From Pseudidiomarina insulisalsae (GTDB lineage Bacteria; Pseudomonadota; Gammaproteobacteria; Enterobacterales; Alteromonadaceae): DNA of 64,000 nt. Position numbers and translations under genes: made by a program. The stretch spans positions 207,741-271,740 of the forward strand of contig NZ_PIPY01000003.1 of the NCBI RefSeq assembly GCF_003987065.1, read 5' to 3'. The notes beneath the pieces were generated by a model. The model saw only the letters and a list, made by a program, of their open reading frames with translations, did not search any database and was not told where the DNA came from. This document shows positions 35,042 through 42,548 of the stretch, piece after piece. The first letter of the stretch is position 1, and each line of letters starts with the position of its first letter.

Positions 35042-36112
35042 ATGAGTAAGCCAATTGTTCATGTCGGGCGGTATGATAAATTCATGTCGCCCTTTATTAA
35101 TTTTGTGAATAAGCATTTTGCGCAGCAACGGCACCTATTTTTTCTATTTGTAGTCAGCTACTCCCACGAGCTCAACGACAGCGGGAATGTGCATTTACAT
35201 AGTAATAAGCGAGGCTTATTAAAGACCCTGGTGTTTAACCTGCAAACAGCCTGGAAAATGCAGCGTGCCGAGAGAATAATTCTGCATGGCCTGTTTAATA
35301 ACTCCGTGGTGGCCATTTTATTTTTCATGCCCTGGCTTTTGAAAAAGTCGTACTGGCTAGTTTGGGGCGGCGATGTTTATTACCGGCCTTCAGGCAATCA
35401 GTTGCCGCTGAAGATAAAATTCATGCGCATGATGCGCCGACGCGTCATTCGTCAGATGGGCTACATTGTCACTTCTGTCAAAGGTGACTACGAAAAAGCG
35501 GTGGAATGGCACGGTACCCGCTCACCGAATTTGCCCTACTTTATGTACACCAACAGTTTGTATCAGTACGTCGCACCGCCAGAGCGCAACACTGCGAAAA
35601 CTCGTATTCTGCTCGGTAACTCGGCCATGCGATCCAATCATCATGAACAAGCGATGGACATTATTGCACCCTACGTAAACGATGCAGTGGAGATCATCTG
35701 TCCACTTAATTACGGTGATCTGGAATACGGCAAAGAAATGGCAAAGTTAGGGGAACAGCGATTTGGCCGGGCGTTTCGCCCGATCTTAGACTACATGCCT
35801 TATGACGAGTACATGCAAATTCTTTCCACCGTCGACATTGCCGTATTTAACCATGACCGGCAGCAAGCTATGAGCAGCACGCGGGTCTTGTTAGGTATGG
35901 GAACGCGGGTTTATTTGCGTAAAGAAACCACTTCGTATGCAAATCTTACCGGGTTGGGTGCGAAGTTACACGCGATTGAAAATTTCTGCCTTGCGCTTGA
36001 CCCACAAGAGTCAGCGCACAATATCGGCATCATCAAGACGCACTATTCAGAAGAACGGCTGCGTGCGAATATGGCAAAAATATTCGGCAGCGAAAAGGCA
36101 CTAAGTTCATGA
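35042..36112 (+). CDS. wecF: TDP-Fuc4NAc:lipid II transferase, WecF-type
   Basis: A 356-residue GT56-like protein close to the size of E. coli WecF (359). The characteristic segments are WGGDVYYRP (~115), LLGNSAMRSNHHEQAMDII (~195) and ICPLNYGDLEYGKEMAKLGE, then FNHDRQQAMSSTRVLLGMG. WecF adds Fuc4NAc to the GlcNAc-ManNAcA lipid intermediate of enterobacterial common antigen. rmlBA upstream and wecE downstream make the right donor. AGAAGGA is the ribosome-binding site. The ATP-grasp gene overlaps its end (ATGA). Confidence 0.85.
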   Translation: MSKPIVHVGRYDKFMSPFINFVNKHFAQQRHLFFLFVVSYSHELNDSGNVHLHSNKRGLLKTLVFNLQTAWKMQRAERIILHGLFNNSVVAILFFMPWLLKKSYWLVWGGDVYYRPSGNQLPLKIKFMRMMRRRVIRQMGYIVTSVKGDYEKAVEWHGTRSPNLPYFMYTNSLYQYVAPPERNTAKTRILLGNSAMRSNHHEQAMDIIAPYVNDAVEIICPLNYGDLEYGKEMAKLGEQRFGRAFRPILDYMPYDEYMQILSTVDIAVFNHDRQQAMSSTRVLLGMGTRVYLRKETTSYANLTGLGAKLHAIENFCLALDPQESAHNIGIIKTHYSEERLRANMAKIFGSEKALSS

Positions 36113-37230
36113 CAAAGAAAGTAGTGGTGTTAGGTATCGGCAACGCGCAGGTCGACTTGCTGCGCTGGTTGCAGCAGCAAGCGGAAATAGAGGTTCACGC
36201 TCTGAGTAACACCGACAAAGGGCGCGGACGTCCCTTTGCCGACGAGTTTGAGCTGATAGATATTACTAACCGTGAGCAAGTGCTCGCCTACTGCCAGGAG
36301 CAACAGATCGATCTCATTTATTCAATGGGTTCCGATGTGGCGATGCCAACGGTGGCCTATGTCAGCGAGCAGATGAACTTGCCATCTTTTGTGTCGTACG
36401 AAACCGCACAAACCTGCAATAACAAAGCGAAGTTCCGTGAACGCTTGCAGCAAAATTATGGTGCCGTACCTTTTGTGGTGGTGACTAGCGCGCAAGAATG
36501 TGTCAGCCGTGCGCAACAGCTGCGTTTTCCGGTCATCGTTAAGCCGGTCGACAGTCAGGGGCAGCGGGGGGTGTCGACAGCTGCTACAGCACAGGAGTTG
36601 GAGGCTGCATTTAGTTACGCCCGGCAGTATTCGCGGGCAGGTGACGTCATTGTTGAAGAAAAAATTATCGGCGAAGAGATTTCCGTCAACGCCTACGTGA
36701 GCGACGGTGCGCTGGCCTTTTTCTTACCCTCGGGACGAGTTGCCTGGCAGGGCTTCGATGGCGGTATCATTCATAAGCATATGCTGCCCGATAATTTAAG
36801 CGTAAGCGCCCGCTCGAATGTGAAACGACTGGTGGAAGAAACTTTACAGGAATTAAAAATCAACAACGGGCCAGCGTATTTCCAAATTAAAATGCGTGGC
36901 GATGACGCGTTTTTAATTGAGGTTACTCCACGCTTCGATGGCTGCCATATGTGGCGGTTGATCGCGCTGGCGGGTGGGGTGAACTTGCTTGATATCACCA
37001 TGCAGCAGTTGCTTGGTAACGCGACGGAGCTACCGGTGTCGTTCCAGATTCGTCCGGCCTGCCTTGAGTTCTTGTGCCAACCTCCGGGACGTTATGAACG
37101 TGAGCACGTTGTCCATCCTGAAGCAGAGTATTACGAAATGTACGTTGCACCAGGGGACGAGGTTTTGCCGATGAACGGCAAAATGGAAAAGTGTGGCTAT
37201 CAGATTTACTTTCTGGACGGCACGGCATGA
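36109..37230 (+). CDS. ATP-grasp family ligase-like protein
   Basis: A 373-residue ATP-grasp protein. The N-terminal domain (~1-110) is Rossmann-like with VVVLGIGNAQVDLLRWLQ. The ATP-grasp core spans ~110-320, with RFPVIVKPVDSQGQRGVSTA (nucleotide loop and Lys), DVIVEEKIIGEEISVNAYV and the metal-binding end FLIEVTPRFDGCHMWRL. These enzymes form amide or thioester bonds through an acyl phosphate. It sits between wecF and an SDR gene with overlaps at both ends. Inside an amino-sugar locus a plausible but unproven role is amide attachment of a carboxylic or amino acid to an amino-sugar. Confidence 0.85.
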   Translation: MTKKVVVLGIGNAQVDLLRWLQQQAEIEVHALSNTDKGRGRPFADEFELIDITNREQVLAYCQEQQIDLIYSMGSDVAMPTVAYVSEQMNLPSFVSYETAQTCNNKAKFRERLQQNYGAVPFVVVTSAQECVSRAQQLRFPVIVKPVDSQGQRGVSTAATAQELEAAFSYARQYSRAGDVIVEEKIIGEEISVNAYVSDGALAFFLPSGRVAWQGFDGGIIHKHMLPDNLSVSARSNVKRLVEETLQELKINNGPAYFQIKMRGDDAFLIEVTPRFDGCHMWRLIALAGGVNLLDITMQQLLGNATELPVSFQIRPACLEFLCQPPGRYEREHVVHPEAEYYEMYVAPGDEVLPMNGKMEKCGYQIYFLDGTA

Positions 37231-38132
37231 GAATTGTTATTACCGGAGCAAATGGCTTGATTGGCCGCAGTTTTATCGCTCGCTTTGCCGGGCAACATGA
37301 ACTGGTGGCGCTGTCGCGCAGCGCACAATCGAATTTTGCCCCGGTTGGCTGGCATCAATTTGATGATTCTCCAGAATCGTTGCAAGCCATATTCAGCGGT
37401 GCCGAAGGCATTTTACATTTAGCCGCAACCCGGCCCCATGCGATAAGAACCGCAATACAACAATCGCAGGTGTTAAAAAATGAACAGCTTGATGAGCAGG
37501 TGTTCGCGGCTGCGCATCGGGCAGGGGTAAAGAACGTGGTTTATCTCTCCAGCCGAACTGTCTATGGCAACGCTCCCACGCCTTGGTCGGAAGCAACGCA
37601 GGTTGCGCCAAAAGCAGCATATGCTGAGCAAAAATTAGCCGCCGAGGCGTTGGCACTGAAGTTGAATAAAAGTGCTGCCATGCGAATCAAGGTCATTCGC
37701 TTGGCACAGGTGCTCGCTGCAGAAGAATTTGAAGGCGGTCTTATCCGTACATTTTTTGATAATGCTCTGACCGGTCGCCCCCTGAATGTAACAGTCGAGG
37801 GTATGCAGCGAGAATATATCTATATTGAAGACGTTGTTTCGGCACTGATGCAGGCACTTTGTTCACCTCAACAGCATGGAATCTTTAACCTGGGCTCAGC
37901 GTCGCAAGTGAGTATACTTGAGCTGGCACAATGGCTGGCGCAGGCAGTTCAAAAACCAGAATTGGTGAAATTACAGCAGCCACTTAAGCGTGTTGATGAG
38001 AATTCGCTTATGGACTCATCCAAGTTCTATAACACCTTTAACTGGCACCCGCGGTACACCGTACAAACAGCAATTGAAGATGCGATTGCAAGACGCCTGC
38101 CGGGCAATAGGGGGCAAGATGGCGAATTATGA
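37227..38132 (+). CDS. NAD-dependent epimerase/dehydratase (SDR)
   Basis: A 301-residue extended SDR from ATG 37227, which overlaps the stop of the ATP-grasp gene. It has the nucleotide motif VITGANGLIGRSFIARF, the strand ILHLAATRPHAI and YLSSRTVYGN, and the catalytic Tyr-Lys pair in AYAEQKLAAEAL (~150). The substrate is probably a nucleotide-sugar or sugar acid. The C-terminal part has FNLGSASQVSILELAQWLAQ, the usual substrate-binding region. The exact reaction (epimerase, reductase or dehydratase) cannot be assigned. Confidence 0.8.
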   Translation: MRIVITGANGLIGRSFIARFAGQHELVALSRSAQSNFAPVGWHQFDDSPESLQAIFSGAEGILHLAATRPHAIRTAIQQSQVLKNEQLDEQVFAAAHRAGVKNVVYLSSRTVYGNAPTPWSEATQVAPKAAYAEQKLAAEALALKLNKSAAMRIKVIRLAQVLAAEEFEGGLIRTFFDNALTGRPLNVTVEGMQREYIYIEDVVSALMQALCSPQQHGIFNLGSASQVSILELAQWLAQAVQKPELVKLQQPLKRVDENSLMDSSKFYNTFNWHPRYTVQTAIEDAIARRLPGNRGQDGEL

Positions 38133-38814
38133 GATTATTGACAGCACAGTAGGGCTCTTATGCGCTATTTATCAAGGTGCGAGAGTGAAACAATCGACCT
38201 TGGGTGAAGGTTGTGTGGTCGGCAACTTCAGCCGTGTCGATTATACAGAGCTGGCCCATAAAACCCGTATTGATCGCAACAACCATATTTTTCAGGCGAA
38301 GCTGGGCCGGTTTAGCTATACCGGCATCAATACGGTGATTATGCACGCCACCATTGGTGACTTTACCTCGATTTCGTGGAATGTCTCTATTGGCGGGGCT
38401 GATCATGACTATCAGCGTATGACTCAGCACTCATTTCTCTATAGTGACCATGACGGCATCCGCCCGCCCGAGCAAGCGATTGCCTATGATCGCTTTACCA
38501 AGCCGATAACGATCGGTAGTGATGTGTGGATTGCCGCGGGTGCCGTTATTACCCGCGGGGTCACGATAGGTCATGGTGCTGCGATTGGTGCCAATGCCGT
38601 CATCACCCGCGATGTCGAGCCTTACACCATTGTCGTAGGCGCCCCGGCAAAAGCGATAAAAAAACGCTTTAGCGATGAAATCATCGCCGCTTTACTGGAA
38701 TTACAGTGGTGGAACTGGCCGGTAGAAAAAATAAAGCAACACTACGACTTGTTAGCCAATAAGCCCGAGCTTAGTGCCTTGCAACAACTGCTCAGAGAGA
38801 ACAAAAATGATTGA
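38119..38814 (+). CDS. Left-handed beta-helix (hexapeptide) acetyltransferase
   Basis: About 231 residues from ATG 38119; the longer upstream frame is not supported. The protein has hexapeptide repeats (QSTLGEGCVVGNFSRVDY ... TIGDFTSISWNVSIGGADH) and the C-terminal PITIGSDVWIAAGAVITRGV / TIGHGAAIGANAVITRDV block, with a His (HDYQRM region) at the active-site position of xenobiotic-type acetyltransferases. It probably uses acetyl-CoA. It lies directly before wecE, where enterobacteria have the unrelated GNAT wecD, so it is a candidate N-acetyltransferase for dTDP-Fuc4N. It overlaps the SDR and wecE genes at both ends. Confidence 0.82.
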   Translation: MANYEIIDSTVGLLCAIYQGARVKQSTLGEGCVVGNFSRVDYTELAHKTRIDRNNHIFQAKLGRFSYTGINTVIMHATIGDFTSISWNVSIGGADHDYQRMTQHSFLYSDHDGIRPPEQAIAYDRFTKPITIGSDVWIAAGAVITRGVTIGHGAAIGANAVITRDVEPYTIVVGAPAKAIKKRFSDEIIAALLELQWWNWPVEKIKQHYDLLANKPELSALQQLLRENKND

Positions 38815-39937
38815 ATTTAACCGCAAGCCTTACACCGGCAACGAAGACCAATACATTCTGGAAGCTCTGCAAAGCCCCAAAATGTCGGGCGACGGCACCT
38901 TTACCAAACATTGCCACCAGTGGTTTCAGCAGCAACTAGGCTGCGCCAAAGCATTATTGACGCCATCGTGCACGCACTCGCTCGAAATGGCTGCCTTACT
39001 GATTAACGTGCAACCGGGTGATGAAATTATTATGCCCAGCTACACCTTTGTCAGCACCGCCAATGCCTTTGTGCTGCGCGGAGCAAAAATTGTCTTTGTG
39101 GATGTACGCCCGGACACCATGAATATTGACGAACAACGGATTGAAGCTGCCATTACCGAGCGCACCAAAGCCATTGTGCCGGTGCATTATGCTGGAGTGG
39201 GTTGTGAGATGGATACCATTATGGAGCTGGCTGAGAAGCATGACTTGTTTGTCATCGAGGACGCTGCGCAGGGCATGATGTCGACGTACAAAGGTAAGCC
39301 ACTAGGCACCCTCGGCCATATCGGCTGCTTTAGCTTTCACGACACGAAAAACTATACCAGTGGAGGCGAAGGCGGTTTGCTGATTGTGAATGATGAGAAT
39401 CTGGTTGAGCGCGCCGAAATTTTGCGCGAGAAAGGCACCAATCGTAGTAAATTTTTACGCGGGGCGATAGATAAGTATACCTGGGTGGATGTCGGCAGTA
39501 GCTTCTTGCCTGGCGAACTGCAAGCCGCATATTTATGGGGGCAGTTACAGCAGGCCGATACTATCAATAAGCAGCGTCGACAGTCATGGCAGCATTACTA
39601 CGATCGCCTGCAAGACTTACAACAGCAGGGAAGGGTTGAATTACCGCAGGTACCAGACAATTGTGTACACAATGCCCACATATTTTACCTGAAAGCTGCC
39701 GATATTGACGAGCGCTCGGCATTGATTGAACATTTAAAGGCGCGCGACATTGCAACTGCATTTCATTACATTCCGCTGCATTCGGCACCGAGCGCTCACA
39801 CGCATGCCAGGTTCCATGGTGACGATCGTTTTACCACCCAAGAAAGTGAGCGCCTGATACGCCTGCCTATGTGGTATGGCCTGAGTCACGACCAGCGCGA
39901 GCATATCATTAACGCTATTTACGAGTTTTACGCTTGA
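38807..39937 (+). CDS. wecE: dTDP-4-amino-4,6-dideoxygalactose transaminase WecE
   Basis: A 376-residue PLP enzyme, the same length as E. coli WecE, with long blocks of near identity, for example IMPSYTFVSTANAFVLRGAK and IVFVDVRPDTMNID. The PLP lysine is Lys181 in CFSFHDTKNYTSGGEGG. It transfers an amino group from glutamate to dTDP-4-keto-6-deoxyglucose to give dTDP-Fuc4N. I chose ATG 38807 by match to the E. coli start (MI.FN). It overlaps both neighbours, and the next gene begins in its stop codon. Confidence 0.95.
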   Translation: MIEFNRKPYTGNEDQYILEALQSPKMSGDGTFTKHCHQWFQQQLGCAKALLTPSCTHSLEMAALLINVQPGDEIIMPSYTFVSTANAFVLRGAKIVFVDVRPDTMNIDEQRIEAAITERTKAIVPVHYAGVGCEMDTIMELAEKHDLFVIEDAAQGMMSTYKGKPLGTLGHIGCFSFHDTKNYTSGGEGGLLIVNDENLVERAEILREKGTNRSKFLRGAIDKYTWVDVGSSFLPGELQAAYLWGQLQQADTINKQRRQSWQHYYDRLQDLQQQGRVELPQVPDNCVHNAHIFYLKAADIDERSALIEHLKARDIATAFHYIPLHSAPSAHTHARFHGDDRFTTQESERLIRLPMWYGLSHDQREHIINAIYEFYA

Positions 39938-41319
39938 AACTGAGAACGATCATTAGTTTTGCGGTCGGGCCGATAGGCGCAGCTTTGCTGGGCTTTATTA
40001 CCCTGCCGGTAATTACCTGGTTTTTCTCAAGCGCCGACATTGGGCGTATTGCGCTGCTGCATGTGGTATTAAGTTTTGGCGTGTTGTTGTTTTCCATGGG
40101 CCTCGATCAGGCTTACGTGCGCGAGTACCATGAGGACCCAAATCGGCCCACTCTTTTAAAAGTGACGCTGCTACCGGGGTTTGGCCTGTTACTTATGGCG
40201 CTGGCACTTACCATGGTCGAGCCGACCTTCCTTTCACGCATGTTGTTTGGCTTGCCCGAGGTTTCCTACAGCATTCTGGTGGCGGTGTGCGTGTTGGCCT
40301 CTTTTACCTCACGCTTCTTGTCCCTTATTCTGCGTATGCAGGAGCGGGGACTGGCCTATTCCATGAGTCAGGTACTACCCAAAGTGGTGTTTCTGGCGCT
40401 GGTTGGCTTATATGTGCTTTTCGCTGACGAATTTAACTTCGTCAAACTACTGGTAGGGCATACGGTCTCGCTACTGACAGTGGTGGTCATATACAGCTGG
40501 AATACCCGTCAGGACTGGCTGCTAAGCGTGCGTGCGCCGTTCTCGGTAGAGCGGTTTAAATTTTTGCTTAGCTACAGCAGCCCGCTGATTCTGGCCTCGC
40601 TGGCGTTCTGGGGCCTGACGGCTATGGACAAGCTATTTTTGCGTGGCCTTTCAAGCTTTGAGGAGCTTGGCGTATATTCGGTGGCGGTCAGTTTTGCGGC
40701 CGCAGCCACTATAGTGCAGACCATTTTCTCGACCATCTGGGCGCCGCTGGTGTATAAGTGGGCCGCGGCCGGCATTAACGAAGATAAAGTGCGCCAGGTG
40801 ATAGGCTACGTGCTGGCGGTGGTGTTGGGGCTGTTTGCCGCAGCGGGCTTATTTTCGTGGATCATTTTGTACTTGCTGCCAGAACAGTATGTTGAAGTTC
40901 AGTACCTGGTCGTTGCCTGTATGGCTTTCCCACTTTTGTACGCGCTGTCGGAAGCGACCAAAGTGGGTATTGGTATTCAGCGTAAAACCAAGCTGTCAAT
41001 GATTGCTGCAGTGGTAGCAGCTTTACTCAATCTGGTGGGTAACTACCTGCTGATACCTATATTGGGTGCGCAGGGGGCCGCGCTATCCACCGCGGTAGCG
41101 TTTTTTGTTTTCTTTGTACTGCGCACCGAGTTTGCCATTAGGGTATGGATTCCGTTGCCACGCTTGCTGCTGTACGCGCCTACTGGCACTTGTGTCATCC
41201 TGAGCATACTTATGGTGCTTTACGGCGAGCACTACGCCAACCTACTGCGCATCGCTTTCGCCGCTATTGCCTTGTTCGCCCTGGCACTTTTCTGGCGTAC
41301 CCACCGCAGTGGCGGATAG
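39934..41319 (+). CDS. Wzx-type oligosaccharide flippase
   Basis: A 461-residue integral membrane protein starting at TTG 39934, overlapping the wecE stop. About twelve to fourteen helices are spread along it. The opening ISFAVGPIGAALLGFITLPV and ITWFFSSADIGRIALLHVVL, and a late NLVGNYLLIPILGAQGAALS, match the polysaccharide transporter family. Position after wecE suggests the WzxE-like step for the WecABCEFG unit, but substrate cannot be read. It ends before a palindromic repeat and rfaH. Confidence 0.85.
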   Translation: MKLRTIISFAVGPIGAALLGFITLPVITWFFSSADIGRIALLHVVLSFGVLLFSMGLDQAYVREYHEDPNRPTLLKVTLLPGFGLLLMALALTMVEPTFLSRMLFGLPEVSYSILVAVCVLASFTSRFLSLILRMQERGLAYSMSQVLPKVVFLALVGLYVLFADEFNFVKLLVGHTVSLLTVVVIYSWNTRQDWLLSVRAPFSVERFKFLLSYSSPLILASLAFWGLTAMDKLFLRGLSSFEELGVYSVAVSFAAAATIVQTIFSTIWAPLVYKWAAAGINEDKVRQVIGYVLAVVLGLFAAAGLFSWIILYLLPEQYVEVQYLVVACMAFPLLYALSEATKVGIGIQRKTKLSMIAAVVAALLNLVGNYLLIPILGAQGAALSTAVAFFVFFVLRTEFAIRVWIPLPRLLLYAPTGTCVILSILMVLYGEHYANLLRIAFAAIALFALALFWRTHRSGG

Positions 41320-41324
41320 ATCAC

Positions 41325-41347
41325 CCCGTAGTAGAACTACGGGCTAC
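41325..41347 (-). repeat. GTAG-headed REP element, copy 1
   Basis: A palindrome with arms CCCGTAG (41325-41331) and CTACGGG (41337-41343), ending in CTAC, i.e. GTAG followed by CCCGTAGT on the reverse strand. It lies six bases after the wzx stop and before rfaH. Four near-identical copies occur in the window (41325, 42183, 45266, 47338). The GTAG head is the mark of REPs mobilised by RAYT-type Y1 transposases. Confidence 0.85.
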
Positions 41348-41397
41348 CTCAATGATATAATCACGGCCTACGCTAAAAGACGAATTCAGGGAAGCGA

Positions 41398-41913
41398 ATG
41401 TCAGCAGCAACGCCACACACTTGGTATGTGATCCAGACGAAGCCGAAGCAGGAGCTTCGCGCCCGTGCCAATCTTGAAAACCAGGCCTTTCATGTGGCCC
41501 TGCCCATGCTCACCCTCGAGCGCATCAGGCGCGGCAAGCGCACCCCCAGTACCGAACCGCTGTTTCCGGGTTATATCTTTGTAAAGATTGACGATTACAC
41601 GCAGAATTTTCATAAAATCCGCAGTACCTTTGGCGTAAATAAGCTGGTAATGTTCGGCGAAACTCCCGCACGTCTTTCAGATGAGCTTGTTGCTCAAATG
41701 TTGACCATTGGCGACGATACACCAGAAGTCAAAGAGTTACAGCGACAGCTGGCGCCGCAGGTGGGTGATAAAGTTGAAATTCTCGATGGCCCCTTTAAAG
41801 GGCTGCTGGCGGAAATCGTGCAACTTGATGGTGCGTCGCGTTGTATCGTGCTGCTCGATTTCCTGCACAAGCAAATTCGTGCAGAATTTGAGCTATCGAA
41901 CCTAAAGCGTTAA
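41398..41913 (+). CDS. rfaH: RfaH-type transcription antiterminator
   Basis: A 171-residue NusG paralogue. The N-terminal NGN domain has TWYVIQTKPKQELRARANLE and the conserved loop LFPGYIFVKI (~53), and the C-terminal segment has LAPQVGDKVEILDGPFKGLL (a KOW-like motif) and VLLDFLHKQIRAEFELSNLK. RfaH binds the ops element in the non-template DNA strand and keeps RNA polymerase processive through long surface-polysaccharide operons. A perfect ops lies 172 bases after its stop, before gfcA. Cis-linkage of regulator and target is unusual, so it may be a specialised paralogue. A start at 41398 gives a normal length. Confidence 0.93.
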   Translation: MSAATPHTWYVIQTKPKQELRARANLENQAFHVALPMLTLERIRRGKRTPSTEPLFPGYIFVKIDDYTQNFHKIRSTFGVNKLVMFGETPARLSDELVAQMLTIGDDTPEVKELQRQLAPQVGDKVEILDGPFKGLLAEIVQLDGASRCIVLLDFLHKQIRAEFELSNLKR

Positions 41914-41988
41914 ACAATTGTAGAGAAGCCTTGGAAAAAGTGCGATAATGCGCGCCTTCCAAAAAGGTTCAGAAACTATCTACGCAGT

Positions 41989-42015
41989 TGTCGATGTCAC
42001 GGCTGACACTCGACA
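41989..42015 (+). promoter_or_regulatory. Leader hairpin upstream of ops
   Basis: TGTCGATGTCA (41989-41999) pairs with TGACA, a bulged C, and TCGACA (42004-42015) around a CGGC loop. The stem is strong, but no T-run follows, so it is not a terminator. It may pause RNA polymerase or protect the leader RNA. Confidence 0.7.
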
Positions 42016-42071
42016 GTAACAAAAGCGCAGGGAAAAGAAGTACTTCCGCACCCGCGGAGCGCATTTAGGAG

Positions 42072-42117
42072 CGGCAACCCTAAGGGCGGTAGCGTGTCTT
42101 TTGATAATCGGTTGCCG
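42072..42117 (+). promoter_or_regulatory. Stem-loop enclosing the ops element
   Basis: CGGCAACC (42072-42079) and GGTTGCCG (42110-42117) are perfect reverse complements, and the 30-base loop between them contains the whole ops site. The stem would form in RNA after ops has been transcribed. The position suggests pausing or control of RfaH recruitment. Confidence 0.65.
42085..42096 (+). promoter_or_regulatory. ops: ops element (RfaH recruitment site)
   Basis: GGCGGTAGCGTG matches the operon polarity suppressor consensus exactly, and the flanking CTAAGGGCGGTAGCGTG resembles the end of JUMPstart. It is on the coding strand 150 bases before gfcA and downstream of rfaH. It marks the capsule operon as RfaH-controlled. 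I saw no second copy in the window. Confidence 0.95.
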
Positions 42118-42182
42118 AACCAGCACTCCAATGCTATAACTGTCGGTAACAGCTCAAAAATGATACAATGTTTCCAGCTTCA

Positions 42183-42205
42183 CCCGTAGTAGAACTACGG
42201 GCTAC
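42183..42205 (-). repeat. GTAG-headed REP element, copy 2
   Basis: Same palindrome as copy 1: arms CCCGTAG (42183-42189) and CTACGGG (42195-42201), closing with CTAC (read GTAG on the reverse strand). It lies in the leader between ops and gfcA, 40 bases before the start codon, so it could affect RNA structure near the ribosome-binding site. Confidence 0.85.
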
Positions 42206-42246
42206 CAAATACCAAGCAAAAAGAATCGCATAACAAGGAGTTAGAT

Positions 42247-42522
42247 ATGAAAGCAGTGACTACATTATTAGCAGCAGCGGCATTCGCATTCAGCGCATCT
42301 GCTGTAGCAAACCCAGAGCCAGCTCCAAAGCCTGAGCCAAAGCCAGCCCCACAGCCAGTGATGCAGGACGCAACTCCAGCTGACAAAATGGTAAGCGTTG
42401 GTGGCGTACAAATGACTTACGCAGCGGCCGTAGCAGCAGCTGCAGCTATCGGTGCTGTTATTGTTGTTGTCGCAAGTGACGACGACGGCTCTGCAACAAC
42501 CGTAACTTTCTCAGACAACTAA
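42247..42522 (+). CDS. GfcA-like small exported protein of the group 4 capsule operon
   Basis: A 91-residue protein preceded by a strong AAGGAG. It has a signal peptide (MKAVTTLLAAAAFAFSASAVA), a Pro/Lys/Glu repeat (~24-40, EPAPKPEPKPAPQPV), a hydrophobic Ala/Val stretch (~58-76, AAAAAIGAVIVVVAS) and an acidic end (SDDDGSATTVTFSDN). E. coli operons of this type also open with a small, low-complexity exported protein, GfcA. Similarity is by position and style, not by a motif, so the function is unknown. Confidence 0.65.
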   Translation: MKAVTTLLAAAAFAFSASAVANPEPAPKPEPKPAPQPVMQDATPADKMVSVGGVQMTYAAAVAAAAAIGAVIVVVASDDDGSATTVTFSDN

Positions 42523-42548
42523 GTTTTCATTAGTTGGACGTCACACGG

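Larger units (their letters stand above)
41914..42246 (+). promoter_or_regulatory. Structured leader of the capsule operon
   Basis: This 333-base gap holds the regulatory features of the operon and no gene. A possible -10 GATAAT (41944-41949) has no good -35, so the promoter is uncertain. An 11-base stem with a single bulged C closes a CGGC loop at 41989-42015 (TGTCGATGTCA with TGACAcTCGACA). Then come a stem that encloses ops (42072-42117), and REP copy 2. A strong AAGGAG precedes gfcA at ~42235. Confidence 0.6.

Noticed and set aside
42133..42145. TGCTATAACT as an extended -10 promoter for gfcA
   Set aside because: It lies downstream of ops, and transcription from it would skip ops, making the perfect ops pointless.
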